Origin: Bacteroidales bacterium
GTDB taxonomy: Bacteria > Bacteroidota > Bacteroidia > Bacteroidales > JALTDM01
Direction of reading: 5' to 3'
Assembly: GCA_027074135.1 (NCBI GenBank)
Contig: JALTDM010000293.1
Span: 1-17,643 of the forward strand
DNA length: 17,643 bases
Positions 1-6,680 of the stretch are shown here, in pieces. Within the stretch, counting starts at the first letter, position 1; each line of letters starts with the position of its first letter. A program made the position numbers and the translations under genes. The notes under the pieces were generated by a model. That model saw only the letters and a program-made list of their open reading frames with translations. It ran no database searches and was not told where the DNA came from.

Positions 1-156
1 ATGTTAAAAATAGGATATAAAACAGATAAGATTACTTTATTATCCGTGAAATTTTTATTTTTTGCAATTTTTAAAACAAAATTTTGTAAAAAAATAAAAG
101 AAAGCTTAATTCAAAACTTTTTCTTTTTTAATACACGCATAACTACAAATTAGCAA
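1..156. other. AT-rich stretch without a recognisable gene
   Basis: The first 156 bases are strongly AT-rich. A 50-codon open frame runs from the ATG at position 1 to a TAG at 151-153, but it is mostly Lys, Phe, Ile and Asn codons, shows no motif, and looks like chance. A perfect 12-bp palindrome (ACAAAATTTTGT) sits at 76-87. No match to CAAAnnTA, the reversed -7 element, was seen that would point to a minus-strand promoter for a gene beyond the left edge. Confidence 0.5.
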
Positions 157-188
157 ATAAAAAAAGGCTGCCCTTTTTTTGGACAGCC
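157..188 (-). terminator. Intrinsic terminator of the symporter-ybeY unit
   Basis: On the minus strand this reads GGCTG-t-CC, a loop of seven A, GG-g-CAGCC, then a run of T (TTTTTTATTTG). The stem is 5 plus 2 bp with one mismatch. The T run lies only on the minus-strand exit side, so the terminator serves the leftward genes ending at 507. The ybeY transcript would therefore have a 3' untranslated region of about 320 nt that includes the palindromic repeats. Confidence 0.75.
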
Positions 189-219
189 CCGTAATAATCT
201 CATTCACTAACTTCAACCA

Positions 220-393
220 GCATACTTAGCACCGTAGGTGCGTAAGTATCTGCTCCACTCCCACACGTCATACTGAGCCACGAAGTGGCGTGAGTATCTC
301 ATAAATTAAGCAGATTGCTACACTCATTACATTCGCTAGCAATAACGAGGGCGTTTAGTGCAGATGCTATGTCGCTTAGCTCATCGCAAAGAC
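220..393. repeat. Inverted array of four related palindromic repeats
   Basis: Four short imperfect palindromes follow each other: A 220-253, B 266-300, C 310-347 and D 360-393. A and B read on the plus strand, C and D on the minus strand. In their own orientation B, C and D begin with forms of GTCAT(A/T)(C/G) and all four end in (A)GTATCT or AGCA(A)TCTGC. A and B fold into hairpins with different but matching arms (AGCACC/GGTGCG in A, AGCCAC/GTGGCG in B). C has 7-bp arms ATTGCTA (314-320) and TAGCAAT (337-343). The ends resemble the dispersed CGTCATTGCGAG...GCAATCTG-type intergenic repeats known from many bacterial genomes; that link is from memory, not a search. The array lies in the 3' untranslated region of ybeY. 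Confidence 0.6.
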
Positions 394-460
394 TGGGACA
401 ATTGATTACAAATTCAAAAATAATTTCTCATCGCAATGATAACAAATAAAGCAAACAACC

Positions 461-509
461 TAACAATTAACACATTAACTAATTAGCACATTAACCCATT
501 ACCACATTA
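461..509 (-). repeat. TTAATGTG intergenic repeat, copy 1
   Basis: Read on the minus strand, this AT-rich stretch is a chain of 7-9 nt units: TTAATGTGG, TAATGGG, TTAATGTGC, TAATTAG, TTAATGTG, TTAATTG. The TAA stop codon of ybeY is the TAA of the first unit, so the repeat begins exactly at the end of the gene. Related stretches occur at 3829-3890, 4522-4559 and 6443-6495. Confidence 0.6.
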
Positions 510-935
510 AAAAAATTCCCCTTCCAGCATTTTCAACGCTTCATCCTCTCTTTTTCTCATTTCGGCCTTTTCTTCGTCTGTAGCATCTTCATAGCCGATT
601 AAATGAAGTACGCCGTGAATCATTACGCGGGCAAGCTCGTTTAAGAAAGTTACACCGTATTTATCCGCATTATCTTTTACCCTGTCCGTACTGATAAAAA
701 TATCCCCTGAAATCTCATCAGCCTTACTGTAGTCAAAAGTAATCACATCGGTATAATAATCGTGATGTAAATATTCAGTGTTCATCTTGTACAGGTATTC
801 ATCAGAGACAAATACATAAGTTATCTCATCCGGAGTTTTTCCGTATTTTTCAATCACGGACACAATCCAATTACGGAACTTTTCTTGGTCAAGTCCCGGA
901 CAAGCGACATCTTCTTTAAAAAAATTGATAGCCAT
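507..935 (-). CDS. ybeY: Endoribonuclease YbeY, 16S rRNA maturation
   Basis: This 142-residue protein belongs to the YbeY (UPF0054) family of metal-dependent single-strand endoribonucleases, which act in 16S rRNA 3' processing and ribosome quality control in the cytoplasm. The sequence shows TDVITFDY (residues 62-69), GDIFIS (77-82) and the metal-site segment HGVLHLIGYED (107-117). The usual site is HxxxHxxxxxH. Here His107 and His111 are present but the third position, 117, is Asp. As I recall, Bacteroidota YbeY proteins commonly have this exchange, so it does not suggest a dead enzyme. Length is normal for the family. The gene starts 5 nt after the sodium symporter stop and is probably the second gene of that transcript, ended by the terminator at 157-188. 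Confidence 0.93.
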   Translation of the reverse strand: MAINFFKEDVACPGLDQEKFRNWIVSVIEKYGKTPDEITYVFVSDEYLYKMNTEYLHHDYYTDVITFDYSKADEISGDIFISTDRVKDNADKYGVTFLNELARVMIHGVLHLIGYEDATDEEKAEMRKREDEALKMLEGEFF

Positions 936-940
936 AAGTT

Positions 941-2413
941 TTAATTATTTGAAGTTTTGGGATAAAAAATCAGAGTTGAAACATAAGCGGTAACCAATGC
1001 TACAAAAAATGTAAGAATACGGCTTGTTACCACTTCTTCCATTCCGGAACTTATCCATATTATTGTAAAAAGCATTCCCGTAACGATGGTCACAAGTGCA
1101 GACTTACCATTAAATCTCTTCCAAAACAACGAGAACAAAATCACAACCGAAAATGTTCCGCCAATGCCTGCCCACACATAACTAACCAATGTAAAAATCA
1201 AATTTGACGGCGAAAAATATGCTGCAAATAAGGCAACAATAGCAATCAGTGCAGTAACCACCCTTGAATAATACAAATCGCTTTTGCCTTTTTCTTTGTT
1301 CTTTCTCAACGGCTTAATAATATTTTCATAAAGTTCGGTTGCCGACAAAATCAAAAGCGAATCTGCAGTGGAAATCATTGCGGCAATAGCTCCCGTTATC
1401 AAAATTGCGGCTATGTATGGCGGAAATATTTTCAAAAGCACTGCGGGCATAACAAACTCACGGTCAGATAGTCCCGTAGGACCGAAAATAGCAATACCAA
1501 TCCAACCCAGAGTTAGTGCTCCGAGATATGCAAACAGCGTCCACAAAATACCGATATTTCGTGCTTTTTTTGCTTGTTCAAAATCCTTGATTGCCATAAA
1601 GCGGGTTGTAAGCTGCGGTTGTCCGCCAAGATATCCGAAAAACCACGAAAACCCGCTCATAATAATCACTCCCGCAGTAAATCCTTCTCCTGCTCCAAAC
1701 AAAGAAGTATAACTGCTGCCTGCTTGCGAAAGTGCACTGAATACACTATTTGCAAACATTCCGTCGTGACTAGATATATAATAAATTCCAACTACAGGAC
1801 CAACTATCAATGTGATAATCATTATAATTGCCTGAATAACATCGGTATAAACCACACTCCTGAATCCGCCGTAAATGGTATAAGGAATTATTACCAATGC
1901 AGTTACCAGCATTCCGTATTCGGGCTTGAGACCGAACATTGTAAACAATGTCTTTCCGCCCCCAAGGAACTGGGCTCCTACATAAAAGAAAAAGAAAAAC
2001 ACAATGGTAAAACTGCTTACTACCCTAACCCACTTGGATAAATCACTGTTTCTCTTAGCAATATAATCAGTAAAAGTGCTTACATTATACTTTTCGGCTT
2101 CATTCCTCAATCGCCACGACAGCACTGCCCAAGTAGTTATTATACCTGTCACACAGCCTATAGCCGTCCAAATTTCTATAATACCCGTCGCATAAGCTGC
2201 TCCCGGCAATCCCAAAAGAGCCCATGACGACTCACCTGTTGCCCTCTCGCTGAGTGCCGCCGCCCAACCCGGCAAGTTCCTCCCTCCAATAGAAAAATCT
2301 TCACCCGTTTTGACCTTCCTGCCTTGATAAACACCCCAAAGTACAAGTAAAACAAGGTAAATTACCATTACAACAAGCAAATCAAACTTATTTCCGCTGA
2401 ATACTACATCCAT
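941..2413 (-). CDS. Sodium:solute symporter, PutP-like (SSS family)
   Basis: A 490-residue inner-membrane protein with about 13 hydrophobic segments, of the sodium/solute symporter family. The N-terminal part contains GGRNLPG (43-49) and ERATGESSWALLGLPGA (56-72), clearly related to E. coli PutP (proline/Na+). It differs from PutP at what I align as the sodium-binding Asp55, where this protein has Gly (ATGESSW against ASDMSGW). The substrate therefore cannot be taken as proline from sequence alone; an amino acid or other small organic solute is plausible. The start is supported by a -7 match (2431-2438) with a TTG 18 bp upstream, leaving a leader of roughly 15 nt. ybeY follows 5 nt after the stop and probably shares the transcript. 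Length is typical for the family. Confidence 0.88.
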   Translation of the reverse strand: MDVVFSGNKFDLLVVMVIYLVLLVLWGVYQGRKVKTGEDFSIGGRNLPGWAAALSERATGESSWALLGLPGAAYATGIIEIWTAIGCVTGIITTWAVLSWRLRNEAEKYNVSTFTDYIAKRNSDLSKWVRVVSSFTIVFFFFFYVGAQFLGGGKTLFTMFGLKPEYGMLVTALVIIPYTIYGGFRSVVYTDVIQAIIMIITLIVGPVVGIYYISSHDGMFANSVFSALSQAGSSYTSLFGAGEGFTAGVIIMSGFSWFFGYLGGQPQLTTRFMAIKDFEQAKKARNIGILWTLFAYLGALTLGWIGIAIFGPTGLSDREFVMPAVLLKIFPPYIAAILITGAIAAMISTADSLLILSATELYENIIKPLRKNKEKGKSDLYYSRVVTALIAIVALFAAYFSPSNLIFTLVSYVWAGIGGTFSVVILFSLFWKRFNGKSALVTIVTGMLFTIIWISSGMEEVVTSRILTFFVALVTAYVSTLIFYPKTSNN

Positions 2414-2430
2414 AGCCTAAGGATTTTTCA

Positions 2431-2459
2431 CAAAAATAAGAAAAAACAAGTATTCGCAA
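2431..2459 (-). promoter_or_regulatory. Promoter of the sodium symporter-ybeY unit
   Basis: On the minus strand the -7 element TATTTTTG (2438 down to 2431) matches the Bacteroidota consensus TAnnTTTG, and a TTG (2459-2457) lies 18 bp upstream as the -33 element. The G of the -7 element is 17 nt before the ATG. This is the best two-part promoter match in the window. Confidence 0.6.
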
Positions 2460-2544
2460 ATAATCAAATGAAAATAAAAAAAACATTGAAGGAGAAAACA
2501 AAATTCAAAGCCTATCAAAAATAGTATAACTTAATTAAATTATT

Positions 2545-2552
2545 TACCTTTG
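2545..2552 (+). promoter_or_regulatory. -7 promoter element of the nucleoside permease gene
   Basis: TACCTTTG matches TAnnTTTG and lies 37 nt before the ATG at 2590. No clear TTG was found at the expected -33 distance. Confidence 0.5.
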
Positions 2553-2589
2553 TCTGTCAGGAAATCTTCTATAGAAAAAATTAAACAGT

Positions 2590-3828
2590 ATGAATATTAA
2601 GTTGAGATTAACCATCCTGAATTTTATGCAATTTTTTGTGTGGGGTGCTTGGCTGCTTTCTTTCGGTAAGTACATGGGCAATACATTGCATTTTACAGGT
2701 CAGCAAATAGGTATGGTTTTTATGACGCTGGGTTTTGCATCTATTTTTATGCCCGGGATTTTCGGTATCATTGCTGACAAGTGGACGGGTCCTAACCGCC
2801 TATATGCTTTCATTCATATTGCAGGTACATTCTTGCTTTACTTCATGGCACAGCAAACAACTTTTACAGGTTTGTTTTGGGCAGCACTTTTATATTTAAT
2901 GCTTTATATGCCTACCATTGCCTTAGACAATTCTATTTCTTATTGTTTGCTTGTTAAGTATAAATATGATGTAGTTAAGGCATTTCCTCCTATTCGCGTA
3001 TTCGGTACAATAGGTTTTATTATTGCAACTTGGATTACCGATGCTTTCGGTTGGGGACTTAATGAATACCAATTTTATTTTGCAGCAGTATCGTCTTTAT
3101 TGCTAGGACTTTATACATTGACTTTACCTAATTGTCCGGTGGAAAAGACAAGCGGAAAGAAAACTTTGTCTCAAGCACTCGGACTGGATGCTTTGGTACT
3201 TTTCAAGAATTCAAAAATGGCATTGTTTTTCATTTTCTCAATGTTGCTTGGTGCCGCTCTTCAGATAACAAACATGTGGGGTGAGGCTTTTATTCACAGT
3301 TTTTCGGCAATAAAAGAGTATGCAGATTTATGGGTAGTTAAGCACAATGGATTTTTGATGTCGTTGTCTCAAATTTCTGAAACATTATTCATTCTTACAA
3401 TACCTTTCTTCTTAAAAAGATTCGGCATAAAGACTGTAATGTTAATGAGTATGTTTGCTTGGTTCTTCAGATTCGGTTTGTTTGGGATTGGTAGTCCTGT
3501 AGGATGGGGATTAGTAGCTCTTATTCTTTCAATGATAGTTTACGGAATGGCTTTTGACTTTTTCAATATTTCAGGGTCTTTGTTTGTAGAACTGGAAGTT
3601 GACACAAAAATCAGATCATCTGCTCAAGGTCTGTTTATAATAATGACTAACGGATTCGGTGCTATGATAGGAGCCTACGGAAGCGGAGTAATCATAGATT
3701 GGCTGAATAATGATTGGCAAAAGATATGGCTTGTTTTTGCTCTGTACGCTTTGGTAATAGGAATTTTATTTATGATTTTGTTCAAATACAAGCATAATCC
3801 GGAAGCTATAAAAGATGTAAAACATTGA
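2590..3828 (+). CDS. Nucleoside permease, NupG-like MFS transporter
   Basis: A 412-residue polytopic membrane protein of the nucleoside:H+ symporter branch of the major facilitator superfamily, related to E. coli NupG and XapB. The N-terminus (LRLTILNFMQFFVWGAWLLS, residues 5-24), the following TGQQIGMVFMTLGFASIFMPGIFG region and IADKW match that branch, as does the PPIRVFGTIGFI segment near residues 136-147. About 12 membrane segments can be drawn, with a hydrophilic stretch (near 180-200) between the two halves. It would import nucleosides across the inner membrane for salvage; the exact nucleoside cannot be told. It stands alone, behind its own -7 match, and is convergent with nadD. A TTAATGTG repeat begins right after its stop. 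Length is normal. Confidence 0.87.
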   Translation: MNIKLRLTILNFMQFFVWGAWLLSFGKYMGNTLHFTGQQIGMVFMTLGFASIFMPGIFGIIADKWTGPNRLYAFIHIAGTFLLYFMAQQTTFTGLFWAALLYLMLYMPTIALDNSISYCLLVKYKYDVVKAFPPIRVFGTIGFIIATWITDAFGWGLNEYQFYFAAVSSLLLGLYTLTLPNCPVEKTSGKKTLSQALGLDALVLFKNSKMALFFIFSMLLGAALQITNMWGEAFIHSFSAIKEYADLWVVKHNGFLMSLSQISETLFILTIPFFLKRFGIKTVMLMSMFAWFFRFGLFGIGSPVGWGLVALILSMIVYGMAFDFFNISGSLFVELEVDTKIRSSAQGLFIIMTNGFGAMIGAYGSGVIIDWLNNDWQKIWLVFALYALVIGILFMILFKYKHNPEAIKDVKH

Positions 3829-3890
3829 TTGAATGTGCTAATGAATCAATGTGTTAATTTGTTAATTGTCAAATAATTAATTGAGCATTT
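3829..3890 (+). repeat. TTAATGTG intergenic repeat, copy 2
   Basis: Directly after the permease stop the plus strand reads GAATGTGC, TAATGAA, TCAATGTG, TTAATTTG, TTAATTG and looser units. The unit consensus and the position at a gene end are the same as for the copy after ybeY. No GC-rich terminator hairpin is visible between the two convergent genes, so the repeat fills the whole gap. Confidence 0.55.
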
Positions 3891-3899
3891 GAATTAAAA

Positions 3900-4487
3900 T
3901 CATTTCTTGTAAAAATTCATCTCGTCGATAAAGTTCCAAACTTTAGGGTGCAGGAAGTATCGTACATCTTTGCCTTCTTTTATGGCTTGGCGGATAAATG
4001 AAGCGGATATTTGCATAACAGGAGCATCTACTCTTACAACATTAGGGTAATCGGTGTCTGAAATATCATAACCCGGACGCGGATACACATACATTTTGTA
4101 ATTCTTACTTATGTACTCGTAATTTTTCCATTTGTGGAAATGCTTCAAATTGTCGGCACCCATAATCAAAGAAAATTCCCTATCGGGATATTTTTCTTTC
4201 AGGTAAGTAAGCGTATTTATAGTGTAAGATGGTTGAGGTAAATCAAATTCTATATTTGATGCTTTAAATCTGTAATCATCTTCTACTGCAAGATTTACCA
4301 TATAATATCTGTGATTGTCTGCCAAAAGGCTTTTCTTTTCTTTGAACGGGTTTTGTGGTGAAACAATGAACCAAATCTGCTGTAAGTCGCTGTATTCCAC
4401 AATGTAATTTGCTATTGCAAGGTGTCCGATGTGAATGGGGTTGAAAGATCCGAAAAAAAGTCCTATTTTGGTGAAAACAGTTTTCAT
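3900..4487 (-). CDS. nadD: Nicotinate-nucleotide adenylyltransferase
   Basis: A 195-residue cytoplasmic nucleotidyltransferase that joins nicotinate mononucleotide and ATP to give deaminoNAD, a late step of NAD synthesis. The N-terminal ATP-binding motif GSFNPIHIGH (residues 13-22) has both histidines of the HxGH signature. Near residue 115 SLIMGADNLKHFHKWKNYEYI matches the family's GxDxL...W.....I region, and SASFIRQAI near the C-terminus is the equivalent of the ISSTxIR motif. Length is normal. It lies about 70 nt downstream of the antiporter gene with no terminator hairpin and no clear -7 match between them, so co-transcription is likely. It converges on the nucleoside permease. Confidence 0.95.
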   Translation of the reverse strand: MKTVFTKIGLFFGSFNPIHIGHLAIANYIVEYSDLQQIWFIVSPQNPFKEKKSLLADNHRYYMVNLAVEDDYRFKASNIEFDLPQPSYTINTLTYLKEKYPDREFSLIMGADNLKHFHKWKNYEYISKNYKMYVYPRPGYDISDTDYPNVVRVDAPVMQISASFIRQAIKEGKDVRYFLHPKVWNFIDEMNFYKK

Positions 4488-4521
4488 TTTTGTTAGTTGT
4501 TGTTTTTTTACAATATGATAA

Positions 4522-4559
4522 AATATTAAATTACCACATTAATTCATTAGCATATTTTA
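4522..4559 (-). repeat. TTAATGTG intergenic repeat, copy 3
   Basis: On the minus strand, starting at the TAA stop of the antiporter gene, the sequence reads ATATGC, TAATGAA, TTAATGTGG, TAATTTAATA. It is a shorter copy of the unit chain seen after ybeY and after the nucleoside permease, in the same orientation relative to the gene that ends there. Confidence 0.5.
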
Positions 4560-6413
4560 CAGTTTTTTTCCTGCAAATTTAATTATCAAATACAATACAA
4601 TTGCACCTAAAATATACATCAGCCAAAATGGTAAATTAAGTGAAGTTGGCAAAATTCCTACAATTAAAGACACAGTGGCAACGGTTATGGCATATGGCAT
4701 TTGTGTGTTTACGTGGTCTATGTGACGGCATCCGCTTGCCATTGAACTCAAAATTGTGGTGTCGGAGATTGGCGAGCAGTGGTCGCCGAAAACGGAACCT
4801 GTTATTATAGACGCAGCTACACCATAAAAAATGTGAAACGAATATGAATAGTCCAGATTGGCATCTTTTGCCAAATACCAAGAAACAGGAAGCATAATCG
4901 GATAGAGAATTGCCATTGTGCCCCACGACGAACCTGTTGAAAATGATATTAGTGCCGAAATAAGAAATGTAATGGCGGGAACCCAAAAAACAGGTATGCT
5001 GAAAAATTTGAAAACGGAAGTAAAAAAGTCAGCTGTATGCATTTGTTGGGTTAGAAGTGCCAGCGACCAAGCAAGTGTAAGAATAATTATGGCTTGAAGC
5101 ATCGATTTGAAACCGTCCATTGAGTATTCCATTGCTTTGGAAAGAGAAAATATTTTTTTGCCTACACTCATAAATATCGCTACTATCAATGAAAACAGAG
5201 ATGCCCACATCAGCGAAATAAATGAATCGGACCTGCCCAGTGTTTCGGATATTTTCATCCAAAAAGACAAGTTAGAATTCCAAACTTCCGCCGAATAACC
5301 TGTGTATATAAGTCCAGCAAGCGTACCGAACACAATTATTCCGATAGGTACTATTGCAAGCCAAGATGATGGGCTTTTTTCTTCCTGTGCTTGTTTGTCC
5401 GTTTCAAGCGGTTTGAATTCCATTGCCTTTTTTTCAGCTTTGTACATTGGTCCGAAATCACGTCCTGTTTTGATAAGTATAAACATAAAAATAAGTGTGA
5501 AAATAGGGTAAAATGCGTACTTCAACGAATGTAAGAAAACAATATAAGGCGATTCGTTTAGTTGCAAAATATCCAAACCTGATTTTATGTAAGAAAGTTC
5601 GGCACCTATCCAAGTCGTGATAAATGCAATGGCAACTACGGGAGCAGCTGTGGAATCGACAATGTAACTGAGTTTTTCGCGTGATATTTTCAGTTTGTCT
5701 GTAAGCGGCCGCATTGTGTTCCCAACCACGAGTGTATTGGCATAATCGTCAAAAAAGATTATTATTCCCATGATCATACTGATAAGCTGCCCTGATTTGC
5801 GGTCGTTTGCACGGCGGGATAGTTTGTTAATGATTGATTTCATGCCGCCGTTTTTGGAGACAATGTTTACCGTTCCGCCAATTAGCATGGAAAAAATGAT
5901 TATGGCAACATGGTCGCTATCAGTTAGTACTTCGGTCAGGTACTTGGGTATATTCAAAAAGCCGTATAGCAAGCCTTCGCCGATGTTTCCGTATTGGTAA
6001 GATGCTATAATGAATGTGCCGGAGTAAATACCTGCAAAAATTGCGGAAAAAACTTCTTTGAACATAAGTGCCAAAATTATTGCAATAAGGGGTGGAATAA
6101 TGGAAAGCCAAAGCGGTATGGGGTTAATTGGCTGAGAAGCAATGATTTTTGAGGCTGCTTTTACTGTAATTTCTTTTGTGCCGGATGTGATTTTTATTTT
6201 CAGTTTTTGAACGGTATTAGGCTTTATGGTAGTTTGAAACGGCTTACCGTTTATGAAAAGGGTTCCTTTGGAAATTGTGTCAGATAGGTTTTTTATCGTT
6301 ATCTCCGCTTCGGTATTTTTTATGGTTATTGCAGGGAAAGTTACTTGAAGCTGGGATTTAACAAAACCTGAAAAGGTAAGAATCAAAATAATTAGCGTGA
6401 GGAGTTTTTTCAT
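4557..6413 (-). CDS. NhaC-family Na+/H+ antiporter with extra N-terminal secreted-type domain
   Basis: A 618-residue inner-membrane transporter of the NhaC family, which exchanges H+ for Na+ or, in some members, for organic acids. The hallmark FGDHCSPISDTTILSS (542-557) and the TGSSWGT segment near residue 500 are intact. Two parts are visible. Residues 1-20 are a signal-peptide-like leader (MKKLL, hydrophobic core, then Gln21). Residues 21-98 form a hydrophilic, beta-rich stretch (VTFPAITIKNTEAEITIKNL and following) resembling an Ig-like fold. The antiporter core begins near residue 100 (PLWLSIIPPLIAIILALMFK). The core alone is about 520 residues, normal for NhaC, so the first 98 residues are an addition. 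The frame is open and continuous, so this is not a sequencing artefact at a join. It has its own -7 match and probably leads a transcript with nadD. Confidence 0.85.
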   Translation of the reverse strand: MKKLLTLIILILTFSGFVKSQLQVTFPAITIKNTEAEITIKNLSDTISKGTLFINGKPFQTTIKPNTVQKLKIKITSGTKEITVKAASKIIASQPINPIPLWLSIIPPLIAIILALMFKEVFSAIFAGIYSGTFIIASYQYGNIGEGLLYGFLNIPKYLTEVLTDSDHVAIIIFSMLIGGTVNIVSKNGGMKSIINKLSRRANDRKSGQLISMIMGIIIFFDDYANTLVVGNTMRPLTDKLKISREKLSYIVDSTAAPVVAIAFITTWIGAELSYIKSGLDILQLNESPYIVFLHSLKYAFYPIFTLIFMFILIKTGRDFGPMYKAEKKAMEFKPLETDKQAQEEKSPSSWLAIVPIGIIVFGTLAGLIYTGYSAEVWNSNLSFWMKISETLGRSDSFISLMWASLFSLIVAIFMSVGKKIFSLSKAMEYSMDGFKSMLQAIIILTLAWSLALLTQQMHTADFFTSVFKFFSIPVFWVPAITFLISALISFSTGSSWGTMAILYPIMLPVSWYLAKDANLDYSYSFHIFYGVAASIITGSVFGDHCSPISDTTILSSMASGCRHIDHVNTQMPYAITVATVSLIVGILPTSLNLPFWLMYILGAIVLYLIIKFAGKKL

Positions 6414-6433
6414 TTTTTTAGCTTTTCGCTATG

Positions 6434-6441
6434 CAAAGATA
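6434..6441 (-). promoter_or_regulatory. -7 promoter element of the NhaC-family gene
   Basis: On the minus strand TATCTTTG matches TAnnTTTG, with its G 20 nt before the ATG at 6413. No TTG is present at the usual -33 distance. Confidence 0.5.
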
Positions 6442-6442
6442 A

Positions 6443-6495
6443 TTATTAATGTGGGAATGACTTAATTTGATAATGTGGTAATTATGATATAATAA
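6443..6495 (+). repeat. TTAATGTG intergenic repeat, copy 4
   Basis: On the plus strand the units are TTAATGTGG, GAATGAC, TTAATTTGA, TAATGTGG, TAATTATG. Unlike the other three copies it is not next to a stop codon; it lies just upstream of the -7 match of the antiporter gene. Confidence 0.45.
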
Positions 6496-6622
6496 ATGGC
6501 AATTTGCTGCAGTAAAAGCCTTGTAGAGGCGAAACTTTTGTAACAAAGGATAAGAGAAACACAAAACTCCGTTAGGTGCGATACTTTTTTATCTTGTTTC
6601 TGCGGTAAACATAAGATGTAAA
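6496..6622. other. Intergenic segment, possible remnant of a dispersed element
   Basis: Between the antiporter promoter and the fumC terminator lies sequence with no coding potential. It contains AACTCCGTTAGGTGCGATAC (6563-6582), which resembles both the palindrome at 232-249 (CCGTAGGTGCGTAAGTAT) and, from memory, ACTCCGTTAGGAG-type sequences scattered in Bacteroidales genomes. The ends GATAAGAGAAAC and TTATCTTGTTTC form a loose inverted pair. This reading is tentative. Confidence 0.3.
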
Positions 6623-6623
6623 A

Positions 6624-6659
6624 ACAAAAAAGCCGCCACTTTTACTGATGACGGCTTTC
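6624..6659 (-). terminator. Intrinsic terminator of fumC
   Basis: AAAGCCG (6629-6635) and CGGCTTT (6652-6658) form a 7-bp stem that can extend by two more pairs past a mismatch. On the minus strand it is followed by TTTTTTGTTTTT, ending the fumC transcript. A T run also lies on the plus side, but no plus-strand gene ends here. Confidence 0.8.
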
Positions 6660-6680
6660 GTTTTTTATTTCCGTTTGAGC

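Noticed and set aside
76..87. Perfect palindrome ACAAAATTTTGT as an operator
   Set aside because: A 12-bp palindrome made almost wholly of A and T is expected by chance in such DNA, and no promoter or gene start is next to it.
1..153. A 50-codon open frame starting at the first base
   Set aside because: Low-complexity AT-rich codons, no ribosome-binding signal visible because the window begins there, and no recognisable motif.
220..393. Repeated hairpins considered as a CRISPR array
   Set aside because: Units differ in sequence and orientation, there are no uniform spacers, and no cas genes are nearby.
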